Assembly (NCBI GenBank): GCA_964059195.1
Contig: CAXKWD010000002.1
Span: 154,149,042 to 154,213,041, forward strand
Reading direction: 5' to 3'
From: Ectobius pallidus
Taxonomy: Eukaryota > Arthropoda > Insecta > Blattodea > Ectobiidae
DNA length: 64,000 bases
This document shows, piece after piece, positions 42,132-53,827 of this stretch. Every line of letters starts with the position of its first letter. Positions within the stretch are counted from its first letter, which is position 1. Both the position numbers and the translations under genes were made by a program. Below the pieces are notes generated by a model. The model was not told the origin of the DNA and did no database searches. It saw only the letters and a program-made list of their open reading frames with translations.

Positions 42132-43983
42132 AGCCTACATTTCTTCACATAAGGAACTATTTGTGATACAAGAAGTGTATTTAACTTTCATGCATTTTCT
42201 ACGCCTTTCAAACATGGCGTTGGTGTTACGGTTAGGTCATATCATTAAATAGCCTATGCATCATACTATACATACAATTTATTGTTGTGGAAAATAATTC
42301 TACAATTACTACGCTTCACAATAACATATATATTTCTTTGCAAAAGTGATTAGTTGTGATGCAAGACTTTGAGCTTCCTGTTCATTTATTTTTAAACCTT
42401 CTGGTTTTATCATTGACATTAATTGAATTGTGAGTAGAAACTATACTTTATACAGATGTTCTATACGGCGTCTTTTGACTATTGTGATGTGCTTATATCC
42501 TAGTCAATCACACATGCAATTCTTCGCTTTATCGTGACAATACACAACTTCTCATCTTTATGTGCAAGTTTGAAAGCATGTTATTCTACTCACATATAAA
42601 CAATTCTACTGAAGATTACTACGAAAGATGTTGACAAGGTCTCTGTGTTCACACCATAACGTTTTATTCTCTTACATTGGTCATCGTTCAATACATGATG
42701 GTTCCTTTTCTTTCTACTTTGATGGTTCTACATATGACACCATACACCAACACTCCACACTAAGAAGACTGTCAACTGCTACATTAAACTGTAACATTTC
42801 TATTATCAAGAAGACTTAGATCAGAAGTCTACCTTCGTGTTATGTTAATTCATTCCCATGCACGACAAGTTTGTGAACTTTCAAGAGAGTGAAAGTGTAT
42901 TTTATTTTCGTGTGTTTAGTTTATAATTAAAAGTTCTATGTCATATCAGTGTTTCATTGAGTAATACATGTTCAAACAACTTATTCATTTCATATTCCCT
43001 GTTAAAACAGGTGGTCCTCCTCGCCAGAGTTATCATTAGTTGTGGTTTGCACAAGAAGTGCTAAGCACAATTAAAGTTCATACTCTTGTATGTATTAGGG
43101 ACTATTACAGTCCGCTTTACACATATATATCCCCTGTTCCTACACTGTCTGTATTTATACATGTGCTTTTAAGTCTTGTGTTGATATTTATTGACATGTT
43201 TGATCAGAAATAACTCACGTAACTTTGCACTTTGTGTTGCGTGGAATGTGATCTAAAACAAGGTCATTGACTGCTGCTGCTGTCAGCTGATGTGCTGTAT
43301 GCTGTATGCTTTACTTAACAATATTATAGTACTGACTATAATATCCACTGCTGATGCAGTATGAACAAACATTTCTTGTAGAAATGACTGCTGATGAAGT
43401 CTGTTGACGCGTGATGAGGAACGGCTGTTGCCGATGTCTTTCCTTGACAAATTGCTGATGCAGAGGGGTGGCTGATGCCATAATCTTGATACTTTGAGAA
43501 TACTCTGCTGAAGGGCGGCTGCTGCCACAGACTTGATACACAATGCTGAGGGGGCAGCTGTTGCCGCTGACTTGTGGTGATGAACACTGAAAACTCTGCA
43601 GTTTCTTGCCCCCTAGGAAACCTCAGAATGTCGCCAGAGGCACAGAAGTCCAATGTCACCAAATGACTGATGACGTGGATAGGTGAATTCAGGAACTCCA
43701 TGATAAATTGTGGTTCGAGCAGAACCAATATATTATTGTAAATAGGATTTTATGCTGTAATATTCAACTTATTTTAACATATATTTATTGTACATTTTAT
43801 TTTTTAAGAAAAATGTTATGTTAAGAAAACAAAGTTCTTTAACAATTTGGTTATGAATAAATCATAAAGGAACCTATATTTTAGTTATGAATATATCGGG
43901 AGAGTAATTAAATACAATTGAATTACACTCAACCATTAATGGTCATGAAATTTATCAATATTTTTTAATTTTGTTTGTGACAG
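42132..43983. other. 3' part of the first MTG2-like intron
   Basis: Contains a diverged repeat also present left of the LINE (42195-42320), with further weak copies at about 42500-42570, and the degenerate tandem repeat at 43395-43575. Ends in the splice acceptor TTTGTGACAG at 43974-43983. No gene is seen. Confidence 0.5.
43395..43575. repeat. degenerate GCTGATGCC-type tandem repeat, ~45-bp period
   Basis: Three to four units share TGCTGATGCAGAGGGGTGGC, CTGATGCCAtaa and CTTGATAC-type segments (for example around 43452, 43502 and 43543). Divergence is high and the long minus-strand frames here are by-products. Confidence 0.5.
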
Positions 43984-44216
43984 TTGCTGATCTACCTGGA
44001 CTAATTCCTGGCTCTCATAGGAACCGTGGTCTTGGAATACAGTTCTTGAAGCATGCAGAACGATGTAGAGTACTGGTTTTTCTGTTGGACTTATCAGAAC
44101 CAGAGCCATGGAACCATCTAGAGGTTCTTAAATATGAACTTGAGAAGTTCAGTCCTGAACTTCTATTGCGGCCTAAATTAATTGTTGGAAATAAAATAGA
44201 CCTACAAGAAGCAAAG
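43984..44216 (+). CDS. MTG2: Mitochondrial Obg-family GTPase, G3-G4 exon
   Basis: This 233-nt exon follows a TGACAG acceptor and completes the Val codon begun at 15700, then reads ADLPGLIPGSHRNRGLG, containing the G3 DxxG motif and switch II. It continues through FLKHAERCRVLVFLLDLSEP, the core strand of the G domain, and ends with LIVGNKIDLQEAK, the G4 NKxD guanine-specificity motif. The donor GTAAAA begins at 44217 and the exon ends in phase 0. Residue order and spacing match MTG2/GTPBP5, a mitochondrial ribosome-assembly GTPase, with no gap relative to the exon at 15562. The run EPEPWNHLEVLKYELEKFSP also favours MTG2 over GTPBP10, which carries a longer insert here. Confidence 0.93.
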
Positions 44217-44649
44217 GTAAAATGGAGCATTGTTTCATATACAAGTTACAGGGTTCCAAACTGTGCACGGGTGTTGCCAGCGTTGGTCTGGGACATCGTA
44301 GTGAAAGGGAAAATTATAAGTATTGTTTAATAATCAAATATCATTAACATGAAATGCAGTGAAGTAATGAAATATTAACATCGAGTAGAATTAACACTCA
44401 ACTTCACAGGATTGAGAAGAGTAGGAAGAATAACTTGGCACTCGCTAAGATTTTATTAGACAAAATATACTTCATCAGAGGCAAATTCCATGAACAAAAA
44501 GTGGATTAGGAATGGAAAACTCCTTTCTCCACTCTTAACTGGCTTATTTACAGCTTTTTAAAGTACAAATCAGTGAATCATTCCCTCATACCTTCAAAAT
44601 TTGGTGTAGGTATGTTGATGATGTTAACATCAAGAAGAAAGAAAACTTA

Positions 44650-46593
44650 TGACGTTAAACAGCACGATACTATAAATAATACAGAAAAGACTACACTTAA
44701 GAAACTACAACATAAACTCACAACTAACAACATAACAAATACTAAGGCTGATAAAGACAATGCCATTATTCTAATTGAGAATTCTGATTATATCAATAAG
44801 ACATTAGATTTCTTAAGAGATAATAATATCTCAGAAATCACGAATGATCCAACTGATAAATATCAAGATACGATAAAAAGGATCCTAAAAACTTCTAATC
44901 TAACACATATGAACCCTAAACCCCCAATTTTAAGATCTCAAATAAAAATTCACTAAGACAACAAACTGATAAGACCTGCAGTTAACTTCATGAATGCCCC
45001 TTCTTACAAAATTTCCAAGAAGCTAGCTAAAATACTTCAAAATAGATTAGATCTTAAGAATACTCATACAGTGAAAAATACATACAACTTTATTCACAAA
45101 GTTAAAGACATTAAACTCAACAAAAATGATACTTTTATATCGTTAGATATTAAAAATTTATACACCAATATTCCCATAGCTGAAACAATTCAAATTACCA
45201 AACAAAATCTACTTAATATGGGAGACAGTCTTAATGTAACAGAACAAATCATTAACACACTTCAAACTATCCTAAAACAAAACTATTTCAAATTTAATAA
45301 CAAAATCTACCAACAACAAGATGGGCTAGCTATGGGTTCTCCCCTTTCAGGTATAGTTTCCGAAATATTCCTACAACACATTGAAGAAAATTATATCAAT
45401 AACATTATTAACAAATTCAATATAAAAGCTTCTGGCCTGGAGGAAGTGTATTTCCTTTGACTTCTCCTATTACTTGAACACAAGAAGATAGTTGTTTTTG
45501 GGAGACGTCATAAGAAAGCATTTATCTTCCTTGCTTCCCAATGTTTGAATATAAATACTCAATAATTATACAGGATTTTCTAAATATGTAAACATTATAT
45601 ATTTCTGTTTAAATATATATATATATATATATAAAAGCTTACACAAGATATGTTGATGATATTTTCATTATTTGCAACAAACGCAAAATTAATGACATAG
45701 TACTAGATATCAACAAACTACATAATAAATTACAATTCACAGTAGAAACAAGCAATAATTATATTAATTACCTAGATTTAAAACTAACCAAGAAATACAA
45801 TAAAATTCAATTCAACATTTACAGATAGCCCACCTACACTGACAATATAATCCAACAAAAATCCAATCACCCTAATAACCAAAAAATAGCTGCTATTAAT
45901 AGTATGGTTTATAGGTTACTAAAAGTCCCCTTGTTACACAAGGATTACAAGATTGAATTACAAACTATTTTGCAAATAGCCCGTAATAATGGTTACCAAG
46001 ATAATTTAGTTTATAAATTAATAAAAAAGAATAAGAATGTTATTAACAAACAAAAGAATCCGGTAACCACACTCCAACCAACTCAAGAAATCAATACTAA
46101 TGATCATAGCCAATTCACAACCTTCAATTTCACTAGTAACAAGGTTTACAAAATCACAAAAGAATTAAAAAAGAACAACTTAAACATTGCCTTTAAAACT
46201 AATAATAATTTAAAATATAAAATTCCTAATAAGATCAATAATTATAATAACAATCAATATGAAAGCTGTGGCGTATATAAACTAAGCTCTCAAGACTGCA
46301 ATAAAGTATATATCGGCCAGACTGGAAGGTCTTTCAAAATAAGATATAAAGAACATATTTCTGATTTTAGATTTAACAGAAATAAGTCCACTTACGCGAA
46401 ACATCTGCTAGACAACCTACATACCCCTACTACTATAGAAAATTCTTTACAAATTCTACATAAACACAACAAAAGCCCCAAACTCAATACTCTAGAACAA
46501 TTAGAAATCTTTAAACATAAGAATAACATCATAAATGAGAACACAATAGACCATAATACACTTTTTGAAACATACTTTAACCTAACAAGATAA
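44650..46593 (+). pseudogene. PLE reverse transcriptase / GIY-YIG endonuclease, disrupted
   Basis: The N-terminal part reads TKADKDNAIILIENSDYINK, a PLE RT motif. After a TAA at 44954 the same frame continues with RPAVNFMNAPSYKISKKL, FISLDIKNLYTNIPI (motif A) and GLAMGSPLSGIVSEIFLQHI. It is then cut by the insertion at 45432-45628 and resumes as YTRYVDDIFII with the catalytic YVDD box intact. A TAG at 45826 replaces a Lys codon in YRKPTYTD. The remaining frame carries IAAINSMVYRLLK, a long linker, and the GIY-YIG endonuclease: CGVYKLSSQD, VYIGQTGRSFKIRYKEH and LNTLEQLEIFKHK. PLE proteins prime reverse transcription at nicks made by the GIY-YIG domain. Two stops plus the insertion make this copy inactive. 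Confidence 0.88.
45432..45628. mobile_element. 197-bp retroposon-like insertion with 12-bp target duplication
   Basis: ATATAAAAGCTT occurs at 45420-45431 and 45629-45640, and the insertion ends in an (AT)n tract directly before the second copy. Removing the insertion and one repeat gives an uninterrupted RT frame, so the duplication is genuine. The body is non-coding. A short length, a simple tail and a 12-bp duplication suggest a SINE or a truncated LINE, but no pol III boxes are evident. Confidence 0.8.
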
Positions 46594-47900
46594 GCATGAT
46601 CATTCATAATATTTAGTAGCATTCAAGTTCTCACCACAGAATGTTATCTCGCTAGACCAACAGTAAGTTACATAACATTATTAATAAGAACTCAATAGAT
46701 AATCTTCTATGTTAATTTAAACCTTAAATACAGTTTTAATTAATATCCTAACCTTATATATAAATTCAATTACCGACTATCTACTATATTTTATTCTCTT
46801 TATAAATAACTTACACACTAAACTTCCACTAGCCAGCATACAACCAATTTCGTCACTGTAGATTCATATTTAAAACATTCTAATTAATCATTTTATGTTA
46901 TTAAAGATTTTTATCCTACAATTAATTTTACATGAGTTTCTTTTGATTCTAAAATATTCATTTTAGGCATGACTGATGATGATGCTATGACATCGAAATG
47001 CATCTCTACTTAATGAAAACTAAGAAAGCTGAAGAGTATAAGAGATAATTCAACACATACTATTCATGATCTGCTAGTCGATCCAAGAAGAGGAACTACA
47101 TAAATTTATAACTACTCTTAATATTGACAATTATAATTGACTTTCGTAATAATAAACAGCCGCACTAATTACAAGAAGAAGGAGCTAAGTGCATCTCATC
47201 TATAGAATACAATATTGTGACACACATAAACACTGTACGATAATTTATAACAGTTGACAGTATGTGAATGCCTCAGTTCAAGTTCATATATGTTTTAATC
47301 TATGCTATATTTTAAATAATAAGTGACAAGGTCAATTTTATAATTTTATTATTGATTATTGTAAATATTTTACTTTGACAATACATTGAGCTCAATGTCG
47401 CTTTAATAACTATCTTATTAAGTGATGAATTAATTTAATATTTTAAGCATTTTATAATACACAATAAAGCTAAATTTACATCATATTTTAGTTTTTATCT
47501 TTTTTCTCATATAAACTTCAGCTTTTTGTTTTTAATATTAGTGGTATATAGGCGGAATTTACCTAAACTACTAATCAACAAGAAAGTTGAAGAGGGGGCA
47601 TTTAAGTCACTGAATCTACAAGACAACTCAACCAAATTCATGGTAGAGTTTGAATCTGAAAGTTTCTATCCATTCTTAGACATAAAGAATCATGAAATAC
47701 CACAACAATATCAAATTTTGCTTTTTCAGGAAACACACATGGACAACTACATTAAATAAAATTGGTACATGCCATTATAAATAGCCTCACTTTCAGATTA
47801 GTTTCCATATCTATGAATCAGTTTGAAAAACAAAAACGATTAAAGAGAACTGTACCATTTAAGCAACATCAAGGATGAAGTCTGCATTTCACCCTTGAGC

Positions 47901-50900
47901 CCATTACAAATTTAATAAGATTTAGAGTTGTGACAGTTTTAAGAACTTATTTAAGTTATGGTACCGGCAACTGAAAGGGGGAATAAACTGCTATGGTAGC
48001 TACTATATCTGCTTAGTGGGTTAACTGTCACTCACTAACCTACTCAACAACCTATCTCTGAAATGCTATATCCATTGCTCAGTCCAAAATCCACTATCCA
48101 CTTTCAGAATTGATAATAAATATAACTCTGAAACACTGATGCTACCAACCCGAACTTAACTATTGATTTAGAACAAACTGCTCCCTGGAAGTGCGCCTAA
48201 AGTCCACAACCGGAAGAGATAGAAGAGCGAAACGAGCCTCAAACAGTTGGGCGAGGAGGGAATGGATTATCACCAAAAGCCAACCGAAATGTAACAAGAG
48301 TGGGCAATTTGAACATAGAAATGTATTTAAATTTCAAATAAGAAAATGAGAATATATACACATTTTAAACACTAAACGAATATCTTAAATGTAGCAAATG
48401 TCTAGTAAATTTACAAATGGATAATAATAACCTTTCGCAATAGTTTGGTTAAACTGGGTTTGTGGCCTGTTTCCAAGAAAAATGACAAACTGATCTATGT
48501 TTCTGGAATATCAATGTTCAACATCCAAGTTTAAATAGAAATGCCAGTCCCTAAATTCTTTATAAATCCTCAACAGTATCTGATTCCAAATGCATTTTCA
48601 CCATTACTCGCAAAACATTTCCTATGTTTTTATTCTGTAACTACCATTTTCACTGATATTTCATCTCAAATATCCAAATAATGTTTTATCTTGAATTTAC
48701 ATCTCTAGAAATATCCTCTTGTACTAATATCCAATAATCCAAAACCTATTTCCAATATATTTATAATTTTCCATAATGCTTCCGAAATGATTCATTGTTA
48801 ATTTGCAACATTTCTAAATCTCATCTGAATTGCATATAGTACTAGCTTAAAAGGCCCGGTGCAACGGCAGTTTTTTTTTTTATTGCCAGGTAAAGTAAAT
48901 TGTATGTAATAAAGTTCTGTTATAAAGATCTAAGCTAAATAAGGTTATGTTTTTATTTAACAAATACTCAAAATCCCAAGTCACTATGAAAATATAAATC
49001 CAGGACCAAGATATAACCTAACAAAGGAAGCATGAGGAAATATGCCCTAGAGGAGTGGATCTAACCCTTTCAGTGCACACCAGTATAAGGGAGGTAAGAA
49101 GCAATCGAAAATAATCCCGACCACAAAATATTTCGATTGAACAATAAATTTTAATGAACAAGAACTATAACAAGAATTTTTAACAATGTAACTTTTCACA
49201 ACTCTAATAAATTCCCAAATGGAATTATAAACAACATAAGTCAACCAACTTGACTCAGAATGAAAAACTCCTAAATAACATGTGTATCATATTATATACC
49301 CTAGCATTGAATAAAGCTATCTTCCAAAACATATCTTGCTTGCTAAATTGATTGAAAATTACTCCAGTGTGTTTCTTTTTACCACTTCCTATCCTACCGT
49401 ATATACATTAACATCAATCACAATCCGCTATACGGTTGAGTAAGAATGTCATTAATAATAGGGACGACACAGATCACAATCAAAAATTAATATAAAATCC
49501 ATAGAGCTAATATTGTTAACCTGAATCGCCTAAGCAGAGCCTGGTAATAATCTTGAGATATGAGAATCTTATTTAATCAAGCCTACCCAAAAAATCAGCA
49601 ATGAGTAGTAAATACTAAAGGTGAATAATCTGGCCAAAATAGAAAACACCACAAGAATATCAAATATAATGGTGGAAAATATTTAAATTCAGAGGCAAAA
49701 TCTATCTGAAGTTTACTAGGGAAAAACCCAAAATATAAATTTATCAAAATGTAAATACTACAGTATGTTCACTTAATATCATATTCAAAATGGGACCAAA
49801 GTACCATGGGTAGATTTCTAAGTACCAAGGCAACACCCCAAAAGGAATCTATGGTACATCAGAAAATCAATTCCAAAATTTGAGTTTAGAAACTATCACA
49901 CTAAATCACGATGATAAACCAATACAAAATCAAAATTACTAATAATTAATTTGACCTATAAACATGCCTGGATACAAATGATGAAAATCCAAAAAGTTAA
50001 TTAATTTTAAAAAAAGGATAAATTTGAAAACTGAATATGAAATCCCAAAAGGATTCACAAAATTGAAAAATGGCTAACTAAACTCAATAGACTGAAAAAA
50101 ACAATGTTACTCAAAGGCTATCCAAAATTTTAAAAAATTTTAAAGAAAAATTTGGAAAATATCACTCTGGAAAACCGAAACCCAATTAAAAATTTTCAGA
50201 AATATGCTATATCCAAAATTCTCAAGAAGAAATGAAGTTCTATCAAAAATTGAGAAAATTCCAGAATTCAAATTTTGAGAAAAATCTATATCAATATCAA
50301 AAAGAAGTACCATAAATTTTTTTTGATTTACAAATTGTAACATCTTCCGTACATCAACGCTTAGGTACAATAATTCCCCTTAACAGGTTTAAGTGATTTC
50401 ACAATTCAAATTTGAAAAGCCCCATGAGAATTTCAAAAAATAATATAATAATAATTAATTAATTCAGAAATTTACAAACTCTGATACCCTCGTTTTGTTC
50501 TTTTTTTTTTTTTTTAAGAGCTATGGATAATAAAAACCGTTAAGCAGAATTACAATCAACATCCAAAAATTAATTTTGAAAAGAAACTAAGTGAACTTCA
50601 AAAATTTGACAAGGTTAAATGGAAAATATTATAAAGTCAGGAAACTTCAGTATGGCAATATCTGACTAAGTGGGATTCAATACAAGATTATCAAATGTTC
50701 AAATTAAGTTACAGCTTTTAATTAATCACAGCCAAAATATGCATTTGCAAAGAAAAACTTCAATTCGGTAAATGAAGGTTAAAGATGAATATATTACCAG
50801 ATTTGGTAGAGCACTCAACTGAATACTAGCTCACAATATTACATGGACAAGCAATAAGCTTTCGATAACAAAATCTAGGTTTGCAACGAAATTGGAATTA

Positions 50901-53827
50901 GAATAATTTATGTAGAAATTCCTAAGGACCTGGAATCTTTATAGTACTGTATAAAAATTTACCGCAACAGAATAACAACGGAATTAACTTATAACTGCAA
51001 ATATAGAGAATCCATAGGAAATGTCAATTCTGTCCACTGCGTAGATTTTTGACCGAAGAAAATACTTAAATAACAAGGAGGAGGCTAGAAAAATGCACAA
51101 ATTATTTTGATACAGCAAGCTACCAACCCGGAAGGAATATTCCCACCAATTACTTCTTTAGAAGATGCAACGTTTCGACTTTAAGCCATAAATCAAAGGA
51201 AAAAGTCTAGGGTGGAAAGAAGCATTCCAACATTACATAACTGTAGAATTTGCTTCAAAAGGAACACTAGAATCCCCCTTTGGGACGACAAGACATAGAC
51301 ATTCCATGTGAGGCTTTTTGCAACACGCATATTTTATTTAAGCAAAACGGGCAATAATTATGTGAATGGAAAAATAGACCATTTTTCTTTCAAAAGTAAC
51401 ATATAAGAAAAAGGCATAAGCTAATGGCGAATTGAACAAATCTAAATTCAGGCCAAGACCGGATTTTTAAGCTCACAAAGAAGTGACGTCACAGATCGCC
51501 TCATACACGCCCCTAGCAGTATGATGACGTGATGGCTACAGATAGATTGCATAGGAGAAACTTCTCGAAAATTAACAAGCCTTCCATAACTCCGTGCTAC
51601 TTTTACAAAACTTTACTAAGGGTAAAATCATGCCCTTTCATAACTATTAGAGTAATAGTCCTCTGAAATATATACATATATGCATTACTAAAAATCAAGC
51701 TGTGTTTTATGTCTGACTGTTAAACTACATATTGGTACTGGCGTAACTGTAATATATATATTCTTGGCGCAGAAGGCACCTATAACTTGGTATTATGAAA
51801 ACATAATGGTATGCCACTTACAAAGTTTATACGAGGGTCCCTCTCCACAGCTGGAAGCACGAAAACAACTACACTAGGCAACAACCATGCACGATCTGCT
51901 GTTCGTGTCTCCCCAAGCGGATCGGCTACCCCGTCAAAACACGTAGATGGCAGCACCAACAGTAATGGCGACCAAATTTAAAGAAGGAAGAGGGGGCGAG
52001 ATCACGGGAACATTCAACCACGTTACACCGGCATCGCCCAGGTTTTTATTTTGTAATTTGAAATTAACTTATGAAGGACTTTTGATTTTCAAACTCTTGG
52101 GCCTTGTATAATATGTACGTAGAACTTGAAATGAGGAAGAACGACTTATCACACTCAAACTATTCCCTCAGAAAACGCTAGATATAGCTTTTTATGGCTC
52201 ACAGAGGATGTTGAATGTTGCATTCCGTTGCTTCTACACACCATGCCTGGGAGGGGTTGAAATAAGAAGAAACATAAATTCCGATTACATAAGATAGTAT
52301 TGTCTTTATGGACATTTTTATTTCTCACTTTCATGTTACCATACAACCGTTTTGGAGCTGAAATTAAAAAAAAAAAATTCAATATCACTTTCATACTCTC
52401 CTCCCCCAAAACCTGGGACATAATATACTGCGGGCATAGGTTCCATCCTATTTTGTCTTCTTGTAGATATTTAGAGCCTATGATAAACATCCCTATACAA
52501 AGCCTACAGCTATGAGTGACGTATCAGTGGATTGGATTTTTTACAGACTTCTGATATAGCATACTCACTGGCACACACTTAAGCTGTCCCTACAATAAGA
52601 CCGCTTATTCTACATCAAAATGTGAAGTGAGAAAAATATATTTTCCACGTTGTGCTTTATTTTCTTGGATTTCATTCTTCAAGAATTATTTTCACAAAAG
52701 TATTAGTTACATCTATAGCATCATAATTTGTTAAAGTCCAGTATTATGTAGTTCCCAAAGCCCCCTATGTGAACACTGTAAACAATACACTGTTGTCATG
52801 ATAATTGAATTTGAGTTCATTTTTTCAGTATAATATTTTCTGAAATTATATAAATTTTCAAGGGAAGGAGTGGCTTGTTTGAATTTTAATGTTGATCGCG
52901 TTACTTCCCGGGCTTAACTGGGTGTGCGTGCAAAATTTCGTGCAAATTGTTCAAGAAATGTAGATTTATATACGGTTCACACATACCCACATACATACAT
53001 ATACACTTTCGATTTGGTTTGGTTGCAAGACTCACACTTTTTTGTTGTTTTTGTTTTGTTTTGTTATGAAAACGTGTGACAGCGGAACTCTCAAACTGTG
53101 AATATGTCACACTTCTTTTGACACAATTCAATTTTTTTAATCTTTTTTTTTTATGTAAACAGAACTCTCTAACTGTGCCTCATTTCACATTTCCGACTTT
53201 TCCCGTGGATTTTTCAAAATTTTTCTTTCATACAAACCTTGTCCTGATAATTACGAACACAACAACAAAAATATCAGCCAAATCAGTCGAGCCGTTCTCA
53301 AGTGATGCGGCAACATACATTTGGTAATTAATTTTTATTAATATAGATTAATCATTTACAACTGTAATAATAGTCTGGTGGTTAAGGGTCTGAAATATGC
53401 TTTTTTACTTTAAAAGGTCCCACTTCGCACACATCTTCCTTGACCTCTGTAGAGTATTTTTGGAAGGAGCGCCAATGCAAATTTTCCGGCGGAGAGGAGA
53501 GAGGGAGGGTTCAAAATGGCGGCTGCACTCACTTACTAAATCGCCTCTAGCTCCTATTCCCATAGTCCGATTTCAATGTTCTTATTTAAATTAAAGGTAA
53601 AACTAAGTTTTATAAGATACTGCAATGATATTTTAGATAAGTACAGTGGAAACTCTTTAAAAAGTTAAAAATGTAAGAAAAAGAAAATGTTTTTCTTTTG
53701 CTTTTATTTTTATTACAGTTTTTCAGAAAGTGAGTATGCATATATTTTTTCTCAAATAAAAAAAAGTATGTTCTTAACCTTTAATTTGATACCATAAAAC
53801 ACCCATTTCTGTGTACAGTTAAGCCCA
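47901..53827. other. long gene-free stretch, A-rich on the + strand
   Basis: From about 48300 to 51200 the + strand is visibly A-rich with many AAAAT, CAAAAT and AATTTT runs and no frame longer than 76 codons. A GC-richer patch lies at 51840-52030. At 52870-53350 a segment with CCGTTCTCAAGTGATGCGG resembles a dispersed-repeat 3' region. I see no gene, RNA or clear transposon boundary. Confidence 0.45.

Larger units (their letters stand above)
15701..43983 (+). other. MTG2: MTG2-like intron, 28,283 bp
   Basis: The interval has a GTAAGT donor and a TTTGTGACAG acceptor and joins phase-1 exon ends. It holds two PLEs, two complete or split SINE families, at least five LINE remnants, two mariners, an hAT element and several tandem arrays. 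No further GTPase exon is needed, because the protein sequence is continuous across it. Confidence 0.85.
44650..47030 (+). mobile_element. younger Penelope-like element (Y), nearly complete RT plus GIY-YIG
   Basis: Coding sequence runs from about 44650 to 46593, interrupted by a 197-bp insertion and two nonsense codons. A conserved PLE-type tail (CTGATGATGATGC and CGAAATGCATC) is present at about 46975-47005. It is the most complete of the PLEs here. The precise 5' end is unclear. Confidence 0.85.
44500..47900 (+). mobile_element. older Penelope-like element (X), split by a younger one
   Basis: Left of the younger PLE, 44505-44645 gives LLSPLLTGLF and, after a frameshift, SFPHTFKIWCRYVDDVNI, an RT palm with its YVDD box. 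Right of it, 47555-47760 gives STKFMVEFESESFYPFLDI followed by decayed YRKPTHTD-like sequence. These are consecutive pieces of a PLE reverse transcriptase of a different type from the element between them. I infer that the younger PLE inserted just after the catalytic box. Confidence 0.62.
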
